This document shows, piece by piece, positions 43,435-52,178 of a stretch of 64,000 nucleotides of DNA. Each line of letters opens with the position of its first letter. Position 1 is the stretch's first letter. The DNA is from Nocardioides daphniae (GTDB lineage Bacteria > Actinomycetota > Actinomycetes > Propionibacteriales > Nocardioidaceae), in the NCBI RefSeq assembly GCF_004777465.1, contig NZ_CP038462.1, positions 3,100,001 to 3,164,000 of the forward strand. The letters run 5' to 3'. The position numbers and the translations under genes were made by a program. The notes under the pieces are model-generated. The model was given only the letters and a program-made list of their open reading frames with translations, was not told the origin of the DNA and ran no database searches.

Positions 43435-43792
43435 CTAGTCCCAGTCCAGTCCGCCGCGGCGCCACACGTACGTGTAGGCGACGAAGACGGTCGCGATGAA
43501 GAGCACCATCTCGATCAGGCCGAAGACGGCCATCGAGTCGAAGTACACGGCCCGGGTAGAGGAAGATGATCTCGATGTCGAAGATGATGAAGAGCATCGC
43601 GATGATGTAGTACTTCACCGGGAACCGGCCACCACCCGCAGGCTGCGGGGTGGGCTGGATGCCGCACTCGTACGAGTCGAGCTTGATCTTGTTGTATCGC
43701 TTGGGCCCGATGATCGCGGCCATCGCGATCGAGGCGACAGCGAAGACCGTCGCGAGGATGATCAACGCCAGAACTGGCGTGTAGAGCTCCAT
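43435..43792 (-). CDS. nuoA: NADH-quinone oxidoreductase subunit A, with an apparent frameshift
   Basis: A three-helix membrane subunit of about 119 residues, first in the operon. The conserved loop [26 protein letters not shown] is intact, with the Cys that marks active/deactive states in other complex I enzymes. [13 protein letters not shown] follows. The frame breaks near 43556: two bases are needed to regain the conserved YPWAVYF and continue [30 protein letters not shown] to a TAG. GGAAGCAGGG precedes the ATG. Confidence 0.93.
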
Positions 43793-43825
43793 CCCTGCTT
43801 CCTTCCGTAGCCGTGGCCGACGTGA

Positions 43826-43877
43826 GGGGCACCACTCGGTTGAGAGTTTGTGAAAACCTTCACGAACGGCAGTGGTG
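43826..43877. repeat. Inverted repeat enclosing the Rex-like operator
   Basis: A perfect 9-bp inverted repeat (GGCACCACT at 43826-43834, AGTGGTGCC at 43869-43877) brackets the operator-like palindrome, so two inverted repeats are nested around one centre. In nuo mRNA it would lie in the first 45 nt and could form a stem. Confidence 0.7.
43845..43864 (-). promoter_or_regulatory. Rex-like operator (ROP) of the nuo operon
   Basis: TTTGTGAAAACCTTCACGAA matches the Rex operator form TTGTGAA-N4-TTCACAA, with one arm mismatch. Rex is an NADH/NAD+ sensor that represses respiratory genes, including nuo in Streptomyces. The site lies about 7-26 nt after the predicted transcription start, where a bound repressor would block elongation or initiation. 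The rex gene is not in this window. Confidence 0.65.
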
Positions 43878-43906
43878 CCAGTGTAGGCCCGCGAATGATC
43901 TGCGTC
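43878..43906 (-). promoter_or_regulatory. Predicted nuo operon promoter
   Basis: On the minus strand a GTGACG -35 and a TACACT -10 are separated by exactly 17 nt, close to the vegetative sigma consensus of actinobacteria. Transcription would begin near 43871, giving a leader of about 79 nt that contains the Rex-like site. Confidence 0.6.
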
Positions 43907-43997
43907 ACGTCGGCCCTCCGATTCATTCGAGAACGCTCTGACCAGCGCATTTAACGCACGAATGTGTTGCGAATTACATCTCGGCTGGATGCACGCA

Positions 43998-44030
43998 GCC
44001 CCCGGCCCGCCGGACGGCGGGACGAGGGCT
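43998..44030 (-). terminator. Terminator-like hairpin after menG
   Basis: Outer arms AGCCC/GGGCT enclose an inner stem CCCGCC-GGAC-GGCGGG. It lies about 35 nt after the menG stop. G+C-rich with no T-run, as is common in this kind of genome. The A+T-richer 43930-43985 beside it holds no recognisable gene. Confidence 0.5.
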
Positions 44031-44064
44031 GTCGTGAGGGCAGGTGTCGCTCAGGCAGTGGCGT

Positions 44065-44754
44065 TCAGGCGGTGGCGCGGTGAAGCGCCACGATGCCGCC
44101 GGTGAGGTTGCGGAACTCGGGGTCCTGCCAGCCGGCCTCGGCCATCAGCGCGGCCAGACCCTCCTGGTCGGGCCAGGCGCGGATCGACTCGGCCAGGTAG
44201 ACGTAGGCGTCGGGGCTGGAGGAGACCGCGCGGGCGATCGCCGGGAGCGCCTTCATCAGGTACTCGATGTAGAGCGTGCGGAACGGCTTCCACGTCGGGT
44301 GGCTGAACTCGGCCACCACGATCCGGCCACCGGGGCGGGTCACGCGGCGCATCTCGCGCAGGCCCGCGACCGTGTCGACGATGTTGCGCAGGCCGTAGGA
44401 GATCGTCACCGCGTCGAAGGTGTCGTCGGCGAAGGGCAGCTGGGTGCCGTCGCCCGCCACGAAGGGCAGGTGGGCGTGCTTGGCCTTGCCGACCTGGAGC
44501 ATGCCGACCGAGAAGTCGCAGGGCACCACCACCGCGCCGGCCTCGTGGAACTGCACCGACGAGACACCGGTGCCGGCCGCCAGGTCGAGGACCAGGTCAC
44601 CCGGACGCGGGTCGACCGCGGCGAAGGTCTCGCGGCGCCACATCGCGTCCTGCCCGCCGGAGAGCACGGTGTTGGTGATGTCGTACCGCTTCGCGACGGC
44701 GTCGAACATGCGACGGACGTCGGAGGGCTTCTTGTCGAGTTCAGCGCGGGCCAC
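44065..44754 (-). CDS. menG: Demethylmenaquinone methyltransferase
   Basis: A 229-residue SAM-dependent methyltransferase (UbiE/MenG), the last step of menaquinone synthesis. Motif I is [11 protein letters not shown], and the family signatures [29 protein letters not shown] and EFSHP are all present. The GTG start is followed closely by [21 protein letters not shown]. It diverges from the L,D-transpeptidase gene across 58 bp. Confidence 0.95.
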   Translation of the reverse strand: MARAELDKKPSDVRRMFDAVAKRYDITNTVLSGGQDAMWRRETFAAVDPRPGDLVLDLAAGTGVSSVQFHEAGAVVVPCDFSVGMLQVGKAKHAHLPFVAGDGTQLPFADDTFDAVTISYGLRNIVDTVAGLREMRRVTRPGGRIVVAEFSHPTWKPFRTLYIEYLMKALPAIARAVSSSPDAYVYLAESIRAWPDQEGLAALMAEAGWQDPEFRNLTGGIVALHRATA

Positions 44755-44812
44755 GGGGCGAGCCTACGCAGGTGCGGAGCAACCTCGGTGACGGGTTCTG
44801 CGTCAACCAGGC

Positions 44813-45741
44813 ATGAAGACCCACCTCGCTCGGGACCGCGCGCTGCGCACCCTGGGCCGCCTGGCGGCCCTCCTCCTCACCATGGCCGTGATGCTCGCCG
44901 TCCTCGTCGTCAGCAGCCAGCTCAGCGGCCGCGACCACCGTGCCTCCTCCCGCGCGGAGAGCCCGCGTACGGAGGTCGACCGTCCCACGGCGCCGCAGAC
45001 GCGCGCCGCCTCCCCGTCAGCCACCCCGTCGGCCACTCCGTCGGCCCAGCCCTCGACGCAGCCCTCGACCCGGCCGACTGCCCGGCCGACGAGGAAGCCC
45101 CGCGCCACGCTGCGGCCCGGCCCGGCGCTGCTGGCTCCCGGCGCGCAGGGCGACGCGGTGCGCGACCTGCAGCACCGTCTCGTCCAGGTCGCCTGGCTGA
45201 CCGGCCCGGTCACCGGCACGTACGCCGACGGGACCGCCCGCGCCGTCTCCGGCTTCCAGGCCAAGCGCGGCTTCCCGGTCACCGGGGAGGTCGACCGGCG
45301 TACGCTGCGGCGCCTGCACGAGATGACCGTGACCCCGACCGAGGACCAGAAGCACAACCGCGTCCCCGGCCTCGACGCCCGCTGCCGCACCGGCCGCGTG
45401 CTCTGCGTCGACAAGACCACCCGCACCCTGCGCTGGATGGTCGACGGCGAGGTCCGGATGACGCTGGACGCCCGCTTCGGCGGTCCGTCGACGCCCACCC
45501 GGGAGGGCACGTTCCAGGTCCGGTCGAAGTCGCGCGACCACGTCTCGAGCCTCTACGACACCTCGATGCCCTTCGCGATGTTCTTCTCCGGCGGCCAGGC
45601 CGTCCACTACTCCCCGACTTCGCCGCCCGCGGCTACGCCGGGGCCTCCCACGGATGCGTCAACATCCGCGACCACGCGGGCATCAGCTGGCTCTACGACC
45701 AGGTCCGGGTCGGCGACCGGGTCGTGGTGCACCGGTCCTGA
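44813..45741 (+). CDS. L,D-transpeptidase (YkuD) with peptidoglycan-binding domain, with an apparent frameshift
   Basis: A cell-wall cross-linking enzyme. It has a basic leader with a signal-anchor helix (about 15-37), then a Pro/Ser/Thr/Arg-rich linker with ATPSATPSAQPSTQPST repeats (about 65-95). A PG_binding_1 domain follows (about 108-165, GDAVRDLQHRLVQVAWLTGPVTGTYADGT), then a YkuD domain ending with the catalytic SHGCVNIRD. A missing C near 45618 splits the frame just before the active site (HYSP / DFAARGYAGASHGC). Repaired length is about 309 residues. Confidence 0.9.
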
Positions 45742-45785
45742 GCCGTCCGGAACGGGCGCGTCGGGCAGGCGTACGCTGCTGCCTT

Positions 45786-47048
45786 GTGACGACCCATCCG
45801 ACGCCCCCTGCCACGCCCTCGTTGGTCGTGGTCACCGAGGCCGTCGAGGTGGCCGCGGTGGAGGCCCTGCTCGACCACCTGCCGCGCACCGAGCCGGTCA
45901 CCTGGCTGCGCAACGGTGAGGGCATGGTCGGCTGGGGCGTCGCGGCCCGGGTCCGCACCAGCGGCTCCACCCGCTTCCGCGACGCGGACAAGTGGTGGTC
46001 TGAGCTCTGCGACCAGGCGCAGGTGCGCGACGAGGTCGACGAGCCCGGCACCGGGCTGGTGGCCTTCGGCTCCTTCGCCTTCGCCGACCACCCCGGCGAC
46101 TCCGTGCTCACGGTGCCCTCGGTGCTCCTGGGCCGCCGCGGCTCGGTCGCCTGGCGCACCACGGTCCACGTGGCCGGCGCTCCCACCCCGGCCGACGTCG
46201 AGGTCGAGCCGGTCGTGGCCCCCACCGGGGTGCTCTTCAGCGACGGGGCGCTCGACGGCGAGACCTGGATGGGCGTGGTCGCCGACGCGGTGGACCGGAT
46301 CAACGCCGGCGACCTCGAGAAGGTCGTCCTGGCCCGCGACCTGATCGCGACCGCGGACGCCGAGGTCGACGTACGCGCGCCCGTCGCCCACCTGGCCACG
46401 CACTACCCGACCTGCTGGACCTTCCACGTCGACGGCATGTTCGGTGCGACGCCGGAGATGCTGGTGCGCCGTGAACGCGGGCTGGTCACCTCGCGCGTGC
46501 TGGCCGGCACCATCCGCCGCACCGGCGACGACGAGCGCGACCTGGCCCTGGCCGCGACGCTCGCGCGCAGCTCCAAGGATCTCGAGGAGCACGAGTACGC
46601 CGTCCGCTCGGTTGCCGACGCCCTCGAGCCGCACTGCTCGTCGATGAACGTGCCCGAGTCGCCCTTCGTGCTCCACCTGCCCAACGTGATGCACCTGGCC
46701 ACCGACGTGAACGGGGTCGTCCACGACGCAGCGACGGTCTCCTCGCTGCGGCTGGCCGAGTCGCTTCACCCCTCGGCGGCCGTGGGCGGCACCCCCACCC
46801 CGGTCGCGGTCGCCCTGATCGCCGAGATCGAGGGGATGGACCGGGGTCGCTACGCCGGGCCGGTCGGCTGGATCGACGCCGACGGCGACGGCGAGTGGGG
46901 CATCGCGCTGCGCTCGGCGAGCGTCGAGGGCGCGCAGGTGCGCCTCTTCGCCGGCTGCGGGATCGTCGGCGACTCCGCGCCCGAGGCCGAGCTGGCCGAG
47001 TCGCAGGCCAAGTTCGTGCCCGTGCGCGACGCCGTCACCGGCGCCTGA
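45786..47048 (+). CDS. menF: Isochorismate synthase (menaquinone)
   Basis: A 420-residue chorismate-binding enzyme that converts chorismate to isochorismate, the first step of menaquinone ring synthesis. The C-terminal domain shows INAGDLEKVVLARDL, HVDGMFGATPEMLVRRERGLVTSRVLAGTIRRT, SSKDLEEHEYAV, LHPSAAVGGTP and GIALRSASVEGAQVRLFAGCGIV. The GTG start at 45786 gives the usual length. It could in principle serve a siderophore pathway, but menD, menC, menE, menA and menG nearby favour menaquinone. Confidence 0.92.
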   Translation: MTTHPTPPATPSLVVVTEAVEVAAVEALLDHLPRTEPVTWLRNGEGMVGWGVAARVRTSGSTRFRDADKWWSELCDQAQVRDEVDEPGTGLVAFGSFAFADHPGDSVLTVPSVLLGRRGSVAWRTTVHVAGAPTPADVEVEPVVAPTGVLFSDGALDGETWMGVVADAVDRINAGDLEKVVLARDLIATADAEVDVRAPVAHLATHYPTCWTFHVDGMFGATPEMLVRRERGLVTSRVLAGTIRRTGDDERDLALAATLARSSKDLEEHEYAVRSVADALEPHCSSMNVPESPFVLHLPNVMHLATDVNGVVHDAATVSSLRLAESLHPSAAVGGTPTPVAVALIAEIEGMDRGRYAGPVGWIDADGDGEWGIALRSASVEGAQVRLFAGCGIVGDSAPEAELAESQAKFVPVRDAVTGA

Positions 47049-47056
47049 CCTACCGG

Positions 47057-47704
47057 TCAGAGCTGTGGCAGCTCCGCGCCGACCGCCAGACGGGTCCAGC
47101 CCAGCCCCTTGGGCTCGTTGACCTTCGCCATCAGCATGTCGACGAGGCCGTGGCCGGCCTCGGAGTAGATCGCGTCGTGGATGGCGAGGTTGTGCTTCGC
47201 CCCGACCTCCTGGACGAAGTCGATCGCCTCGCCGACCTTGAGCCACGGCGCGCTCGACGGGGTGAGCAGCAGGTCGACGGTCTCGCCGGGCGCGGTCAGG
47301 GCGTCGCCGGGGTGGTAGACCTTCGTGCCGCCGAAGTCCATGAGGTAGCCGGAGTTGTGGATCCGCGGGATCTCGGAGTGGATGATCGCGTGGTCGACGC
47401 CGACCACCGTGACCGGGACGCCGCCCGCGGTGAGCTGCTCACCCGGGGTGACGACCGTCAGGCGCTCCACCAGGTCGGGGGCACCGGAGCGGATCTGGTC
47501 GGCGACTCCGTCGATCGTGTAGATCTGCGCGTCGCAGCGGCGCAGGTTGTCGGGGGCGTAGTGGTCGCCGTGCTCGTGGGTGATCAGGACGACGTCCGCG
47601 CCCTCCACCGCCTCGGGGCGGGTGAAGCCACCGGGATCCAGCACCAGGGTGGTGCCGTCGTGCTCGATGCGGACGCAGGCGTGACCGAACTTCGTGATCC
47701 TCAT
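47057..47704 (-). CDS. MBL-fold metal-dependent hydrolase (UlaG-like)
   Basis: A 215-residue metallo-beta-lactamase-fold enzyme. The zinc motif THEHGDH supplies His43, His45, Asp47 and His48; further ligands are in VDHAIIH and VYHPGDAL. Short members of this type are annotated as UlaG-like L-ascorbate-6-phosphate lactonases or as hydrolases of unknown substrate. The gene faces menF, with 8 bp between stops. Confidence 0.85.
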   Translation of the reverse strand: MRITKFGHACVRIEHDGTTLVLDPGGFTRPEAVEGADVVLITHEHGDHYAPDNLRRCDAQIYTIDGVADQIRSGAPDLVERLTVVTPGEQLTAGGVPVTVVGVDHAIIHSEIPRIHNSGYLMDFGGTKVYHPGDALTAPGETVDLLLTPSSAPWLKVGEAIDFVQEVGAKHNLAIHDAIYSEAGHGLVDMLMAKVNEPKGLGWTRLAVGAELPQL

Positions 47705-47865
47705 GACACCGCAGCCTAACCATCAGGGCCCCACGGGCCGGTCCCAGTGAGTGGACGCCTGCAGGGCGCGAGGACATGCGTGGCGCCAGGCCGTTGCGTA
47801 GGCTCTGTGCTCAGTCACGTCCGGCCGGCCGCCACGGTCAGGCCCAACCATCCCGGGGGAATCTC

Positions 47866-49062
47866 TTGTCGACCGCGCGCCTCGCTGCCCTCCTGGTCGG
47901 GCTGATCCTGCCCGTCAGTGGCATGGCCTTCTCGCCCGCCCTCGCCGGACCTGCTCCGGCCGACGCACCGGGAGGACCGGTCAGCCTGCGTGTGCTGCCG
48001 CCGATCTCCCAGCCCGGCGCCAGGGCCACCAGCGCCGACAAGGCCAAGGTCGTGCTGATCACCCGGGTCAAGCCCCGCCGCGCGGCCGCCGTCCGCCTCC
48101 AGGTCAGGACCAGCTCCGGCTGGCGCACGATCAAGAAGGCGCGCACCGACAGCAAGGGCACGTACGTCTTCCGCGCGGCCCTGCGCCGCGGCAAGGGCGC
48201 CGCGACCTACCGCGTCCGCTCCGGCGGCAACGCCTCGTCGCCGGTCTCCACGACCCGCTGGCTCACGCCCTCCTTCTCCGACAGCTTCGGCGGTCGCAAG
48301 CTCAAGAAGGCGTGGACGCACCGCGGCACGTCGTACAACCCCGCCGTGCGCCGCTGCTCGCGGGCCGACAAGCGCGCCACCAAGGTCGGTGGCGGCGTCC
48401 TGCGCCTCAGCGTGATGAAGGACCCCAAGCGCAAGAAGAAGTGTGTCGCGGCCAGCAACGGTGTCTTCGGCAAGTACGTCTACCGCCTCAACGGCCACGT
48501 CGGCACCCAGGAGAGCTACACGTTCACCTACGGCGTCGCCGCCGCCCGCGTGAAGTTCCCCCGCCAGAGCGGCCAGCACGGCGCCTTCTGGCTCCAGGTG
48601 GACAGCCCCGACCTGCGCAAGGTCAACGCCAAGCGCAACGGCACCGAGATGGACGTCGTCGAGTCGTACGGCGCCGACATGGGCGCCGCCGAGAAGTCGC
48701 TGGGCCTGGGCACCGGCGTCCACCGCTACGTCAAGCGCAACGGCCAGTTCACGACCGTCTCCGACGGCGGCTACGTGAAGAACGCCGCGCAGTACCTCTC
48801 CGGCCGCAACGACAGCTTCTGGGGCCGCTACCACGTCTTCTCGGTCGAGTGGACGCCGCGCTACTACATCTACCGGATCGACGGCAAGGAGTACTGGCGC
48901 ACGCACAAGGGCATCTCGGGCACCCCGCAGTTCCCGATCCTGTCCAACCTGTCGTCCGACTACGAGCTGGGTCGCCTCAAGAACGGTGACAAGGACCTTC
49001 CCCAGCACATGAAGGTCGACTGGCTGCGGGTCTGGGAGACGGGTCCGGGCGCCAAGCGCTGA
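47866..49062 (+). CDS. Secreted glycoside hydrolase family 16 protein (copy 1)
   Basis: A 398-residue secreted glycanase. TTG at 47866, 5 nt after GGGGGA, gives a proper signal peptide (ARLAALLVGLILPVSGMAFSPALAG); an in-frame ATG at 47776 would add 30 unlikely residues. Residues 40-125 form a small basic beta-rich module. From about 135 the GH16 jelly roll follows, with the catalytic EMDVVE (E261, D263, E266). GH16 enzymes cleave beta-1,3/1,4-glucans or galactans; the substrate is not clear. It is a tandem paralogue of the next gene. Confidence 0.88.
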   Translation: MSTARLAALLVGLILPVSGMAFSPALAGPAPADAPGGPVSLRVLPPISQPGARATSADKAKVVLITRVKPRRAAAVRLQVRTSSGWRTIKKARTDSKGTYVFRAALRRGKGAATYRVRSGGNASSPVSTTRWLTPSFSDSFGGRKLKKAWTHRGTSYNPAVRRCSRADKRATKVGGGVLRLSVMKDPKRKKKCVAASNGVFGKYVYRLNGHVGTQESYTFTYGVAAARVKFPRQSGQHGAFWLQVDSPDLRKVNAKRNGTEMDVVESYGADMGAAEKSLGLGTGVHRYVKRNGQFTTVSDGGYVKNAAQYLSGRNDSFWGRYHVFSVEWTPRYYIYRIDGKEYWRTHKGISGTPQFPILSNLSSDYELGRLKNGDKDLPQHMKVDWLRVWETGPGAKR

Positions 49063-49068
49063 CGTCCC

Positions 49069-49097
49069 ACCAGTCACGACATCACCACTGGTCTTTT
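49069..49097 (+). terminator. Hairpin after GH16 copy 1
   Basis: ACCAGT / ACTGGT arms with a 12-nt loop followed by CTTTTCCC, 7 nt after the stop. The rest of the gap to the second GH16 gene contains TAACGT as a possible -10 near 49131. Confidence 0.45.
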
Positions 49098-49199
49098 CCC
49101 CAAGAGCCCACGAAGTCGGGTGCTCGCGGGTAACGTGCAAGGCACTTCTGCGCGGCCCACACGAGCCTCCGGCCGCATCCCACCTTCCCCGAGGTCACC

Positions 49200-50462
49200 A
49201 TGAACGCACCACGCCTTGTGGCGCTGGCCACCGCCCTCCTGCTGCCGATCAGCGCGCTCGCCTCCGGCGCAGCCGTCGCCGACCAGGCACGGAGCGGTTC
49301 CAGCGTCCTCACCTCCGACCTCGCCGACCACCCGTCGGCGAAGGCCAAGAAGAAGAAGCGGAAGCCGAAGGTCGCCACCAAGGCGAACTCCATCTCCGTG
49401 CGGGTCCTCCCGCAGATCGCGCAGGCGGGCAAGGGCGCCGCCAGCCCCGCCAACGCCCAGGTCGTGCTCCCGGTGAGCGTGAAGCCGGTGCGCCGCACCG
49501 CGCTGGTGCTCGAGGTGAAGTCGGGCCGCAAGTGGAAGACCCTGCGCAAGGCCAACTCCGCCGCCAACGGCCAGCACGTCTTCACCGCCGCCGCCAAGCG
49601 GGGCAGCAGCGCCGCGCAGTACCGCGTCCGCGTGGGCAAGCGCGTCTCGAAGGCGCTCAGCACCAAGCAGTGGCTGACCCCCTCCTTCTCCGACACCTTC
49701 AGCGGCAGCAGCCTGAGCAAGGCGTGGAACCACCGCGGCACGCACTACAACGAGGCCGTGCGCACCTGCTCGAAGGGTGACCCGCGCGCCACCCGCGTGG
49801 CCAACGGCACCCTGCGCCTCAGCGTGCTGAAGGACCCGGACCGCGGCGAGCTCTGCACGCCCACCAGCGGCAGCGCCACCGGCCAGTACGCGTACCGCCT
49901 CAACGGCCACGTCGGCACGAAGGGCGCCTACTCGTTCACCTACGGCATCGCCGCCGCACGCGTGCGCTTCCCGAAGGACAGCGGCCAGCACGCCGCCTTT
50001 TGGCTCCAGGTCGAGAACCCGGACCTGCGCACGGTCAACCCGAAGATCAACGGCTCCGAGATCGACGTCATCGAGTCCTACGGCATCGACTCCGGCAAGG
50101 GCGCGAAGTCGCTCGGCCTGACCACCGGCGTGCACCGCTACTCCACGGTCGACGGCAAGACGGTCACCTACCCCGAGGGCGGCTGGGTCAAGAACGCGGC
50201 GCAGTACCTCTCCGGCCCGAAGGACTCCTTCCACGGCGGCTACCACGTCTTCTCCGTCGAGTGGACGCCGAAGTACTACATCTACCGCGTGGACGGCAAG
50301 GAGTACTGGCGCACGACGAAGGACATCTCGGGCACCCCGCAGTTCCCGGTCCTGTCGAACCTGTCGTCCGACTACGAGCTCAACCGGCTCAAGGGCGACG
50401 CCAAGGGCCTCCCCCAGCACATGGACGTCGACTGGATCCGCGTCTGGGAGACCAAGCACTGA
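49200..50462 (+). CDS. Secreted glycoside hydrolase family 16 protein (copy 2)
   Basis: A 420-residue paralogue of copy 1: the GH16 domains are alike throughout, including NHRGTHYNEAVRTCS, RLNGHVGTKGAYSFTYGIAAARVRFP and the ending LPQHMDVDWIRVWET. The catalytic motif is EIDVIE (E287, D289, E292). It has a signal peptide (to about Ala27), then a Lys-rich stretch (KAKKKKRKPK) and the same type of basic beta module. Tandem duplication with divergence at the N-terminus is the simplest explanation. Confidence 0.9.
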   Translation: MNAPRLVALATALLLPISALASGAAVADQARSGSSVLTSDLADHPSAKAKKKKRKPKVATKANSISVRVLPQIAQAGKGAASPANAQVVLPVSVKPVRRTALVLEVKSGRKWKTLRKANSAANGQHVFTAAAKRGSSAAQYRVRVGKRVSKALSTKQWLTPSFSDTFSGSSLSKAWNHRGTHYNEAVRTCSKGDPRATRVANGTLRLSVLKDPDRGELCTPTSGSATGQYAYRLNGHVGTKGAYSFTYGIAAARVRFPKDSGQHAAFWLQVENPDLRTVNPKINGSEIDVIESYGIDSGKGAKSLGLTTGVHRYSTVDGKTVTYPEGGWVKNAAQYLSGPKDSFHGGYHVFSVEWTPKYYIYRVDGKEYWRTTKDISGTPQFPVLSNLSSDYELNRLKGDAKGLPQHMDVDWIRVWETKH

Positions 50463-50530
50463 GCTGACACTGAGCTGGCGCTGGGCTGAGCTGACGCCGA
50501 GAGTCAGCACCACTCACCCAGGTGAGCCGC

Positions 50531-50564
50531 GAGCGGGTCAGGGACGCAGGTTCCTGACCCGCTC
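50531..50564 (-). terminator. Hairpin spanning the menD stop
   Basis: Perfect 12-bp arms GAGCGGGTCAGG / CCTGACCCGCTC with a 10-nt loop overlap the last codons of menD. It can end menECD transcription and, from the other side, that of the GH16 gene. Confidence 0.55.
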
Positions 50565-52178
50565 GTCCATCTCCCGGCGGGTGTCACGACGTACGCGCGC
50601 CTCGACGACCTCGATGCCGCCGGCGGGCTGCGCCAGGGCGTGCTCGAGCTCGGCGAGCGACTCCACGCGCCAGTGCGGCGTACGCGTGGCGGCGCAGAGC
50701 GAGGCCAGGTCGACGCCGTGCGGCGTGCCGAAGAGCCGCTCGAACTCCTCGGCGTGCTCGGGCGCCCCCTGCTCGAGCATCGAGAAGATCGAGCCGCCGT
50801 CGTCGTTGACGACGACCAGGGTGAGGTCGGGGCGCGCCTCGACCGGGCCCAGGACCAGCCCCCCGGAGTCGTGCAGGAAGGTGACGTCGCCGAGCAGGGC
50901 GACCGTACGCTGCGTGCCCACCGCCTCCGCCTCGCGTCCCGCCCCTGCCGAGCGACCCAGCGCGACACCGATGGCGCTGCTCACGACGCCGTCGATGCCC
51001 GCGAGCCCCCGGTTGGCGACCACGGTCGGGGTCGACGCCGCGGAGCGCGGCACCATCATCAGGTCCAGGTCACGCACCGGGCTGGACGGACCGACGAAGA
51101 GGAGCCCGTCGCGGCCGAGCGCGCGGCTCACCGCACCGGCCACCTCGTAGGGCGTCAACTCGGGCTCGGCCGCAAGCAGCGCGGCGACCTGGGCGTCGAG
51201 CGAACGACCCGCCTCCTGCCAGCGGCGCAGCCAGTCCGCGTCGGCCGGGGCCGCCTGCTCCGGGGCAACCGTCCAGGCGGGCGCCGCGGCGTCGACAGCG
51301 AAGGGGCGCGGCTGCCAGCGTCCGTCGCCGACCAGGTCGACCACCTCGACGTCCGCGCGAGCCAGCAGCCGGGTGACCGGGCGGGAGAGGGTGGGGTGGC
51401 CGACGACGACCACCCGCTCGACCTCGGCGGCCAGCCTCTCGGCCGCGCCGAGGAGGAGCCGGTAGGGGCCGATCGCGTGCGGGCCGCAGCGGGCGCCCGA
51501 GCTCGGCTCGGCCAGCAGCGGCCAGCCGCCCTGCTCGGCCAGCTCGCGGGCGGCGTCACCGGCGCCGTCGCCAGCGACGACGACGGTGCGTGGGCCCCTC
51601 GCCAGGACTGCGGGCTCGTCGGCGGGCACGACCGGCAGCTCCGGGGAGGCGGGTGCCCGTGGCACCCACCGGTCGGGCGGGGTCAGCGGGTCGTCGAACT
51701 GGACGTTGAGGTGCACCGGGCCGGTGACCCGCAGCAGCTCGGCGACCACGCCGGCTGGGTCTGCTGCCCCGAACGCCAGGTCGTGGGTGGTCGAGCGGGG
51801 CAGCAGGCCCAGCTGCTCGGTGGTCTGGTTGGCGCTGGTCCCGCGGAGCCGCTCGGGGCGGTCGGCGGTGACGGCGACCAGCGGCAGCTGCTCGTGGTGG
51901 GCCTCCAGCGAGGCCGGGGCGAGGTTGGCCACGGCGGTGCCCGAGGTGCACGAGACGACCACCGGCCGCCGCGAGGTGCGGGCGAGGCCGAGGGCCAGGA
52001 AGCCGGCGCTGCGCTCGTCGATGCGGGTGTGCAGGCGCAGCAGCCCGGCCCGCTCGGCGTCGAGCAGGGCGAACGACAGCGGCGCGTTGCGCGAGCCCGG
52101 TGACAGCACTGCGTCGCGCACGCCCGCGTCGAGCAGGGCCTGGACCACCTGACGGGCCAGCAGGGTGGAGTCGTTCAT
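50538..52178 (-). CDS. menD: 2-succinyl-5-enolpyruvyl-6-hydroxy-3-cyclohexene-1-carboxylate synthase (SEPHCHC synthase)
   Basis: A 546-residue ThDP enzyme that adds a succinyl unit from 2-oxoglutarate to isochorismate. LSPGSRNAPLSFAL starts the PYR domain, with VVSCTSGTAVANLAPASLEA, VTADRPERLRGTSANQTTEQ and the PP domain NRGLAGIDGVVSSAIGVALG and LLGDVTFLHDSGGL. All are characteristic of MenD. TGATG overlap with menC; last of three coupled genes menE-menC-menD. Confidence 0.96.
   Translation of the reverse strand: MNDSTLLARQVVQALLDAGVRDAVLSPGSRNAPLSFALLDAERAGLLRLHTRIDERSAGFLALGLARTSRRPVVVSCTSGTAVANLAPASLEAHHEQLPLVAVTADRPERLRGTSANQTTEQLGLLPRSTTHDLAFGAADPAGVVAELLRVTGPVHLNVQFDDPLTPPDRWVPRAPASPELPVVPADEPAVLARGPRTVVVAGDGAGDAARELAEQGGWPLLAEPSSGARCGPHAIGPYRLLLGAAERLAAEVERVVVVGHPTLSRPVTRLLARADVEVVDLVGDGRWQPRPFAVDAAAPAWTVAPEQAAPADADWLRRWQEAGRSLDAQVAALLAAEPELTPYEVAGAVSRALGRDGLLFVGPSSPVRDLDLMMVPRSAASTPTVVANRGLAGIDGVVSSAIGVALGRSAGAGREAEAVGTQRTVALLGDVTFLHDSGGLVLGPVEARPDLTLVVVNDDGGSIFSMLEQGAPEHAEEFERLFGTPHGVDLASLCAATRTPHWRVESLAELEHALAQPAGGIEVVEARVRRDTRREMDERVRNLRP

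Noticed and set aside
45000-45110. Short tandem repeats in the L,D-transpeptidase gene (CCCTCGACGCAG / CCGTCGGCCACT type)
   Set aside because: They encode the Pro/Ser/Thr linker of a secreted enzyme and are in frame, a usual low-complexity linker and not a regulatory repeat.
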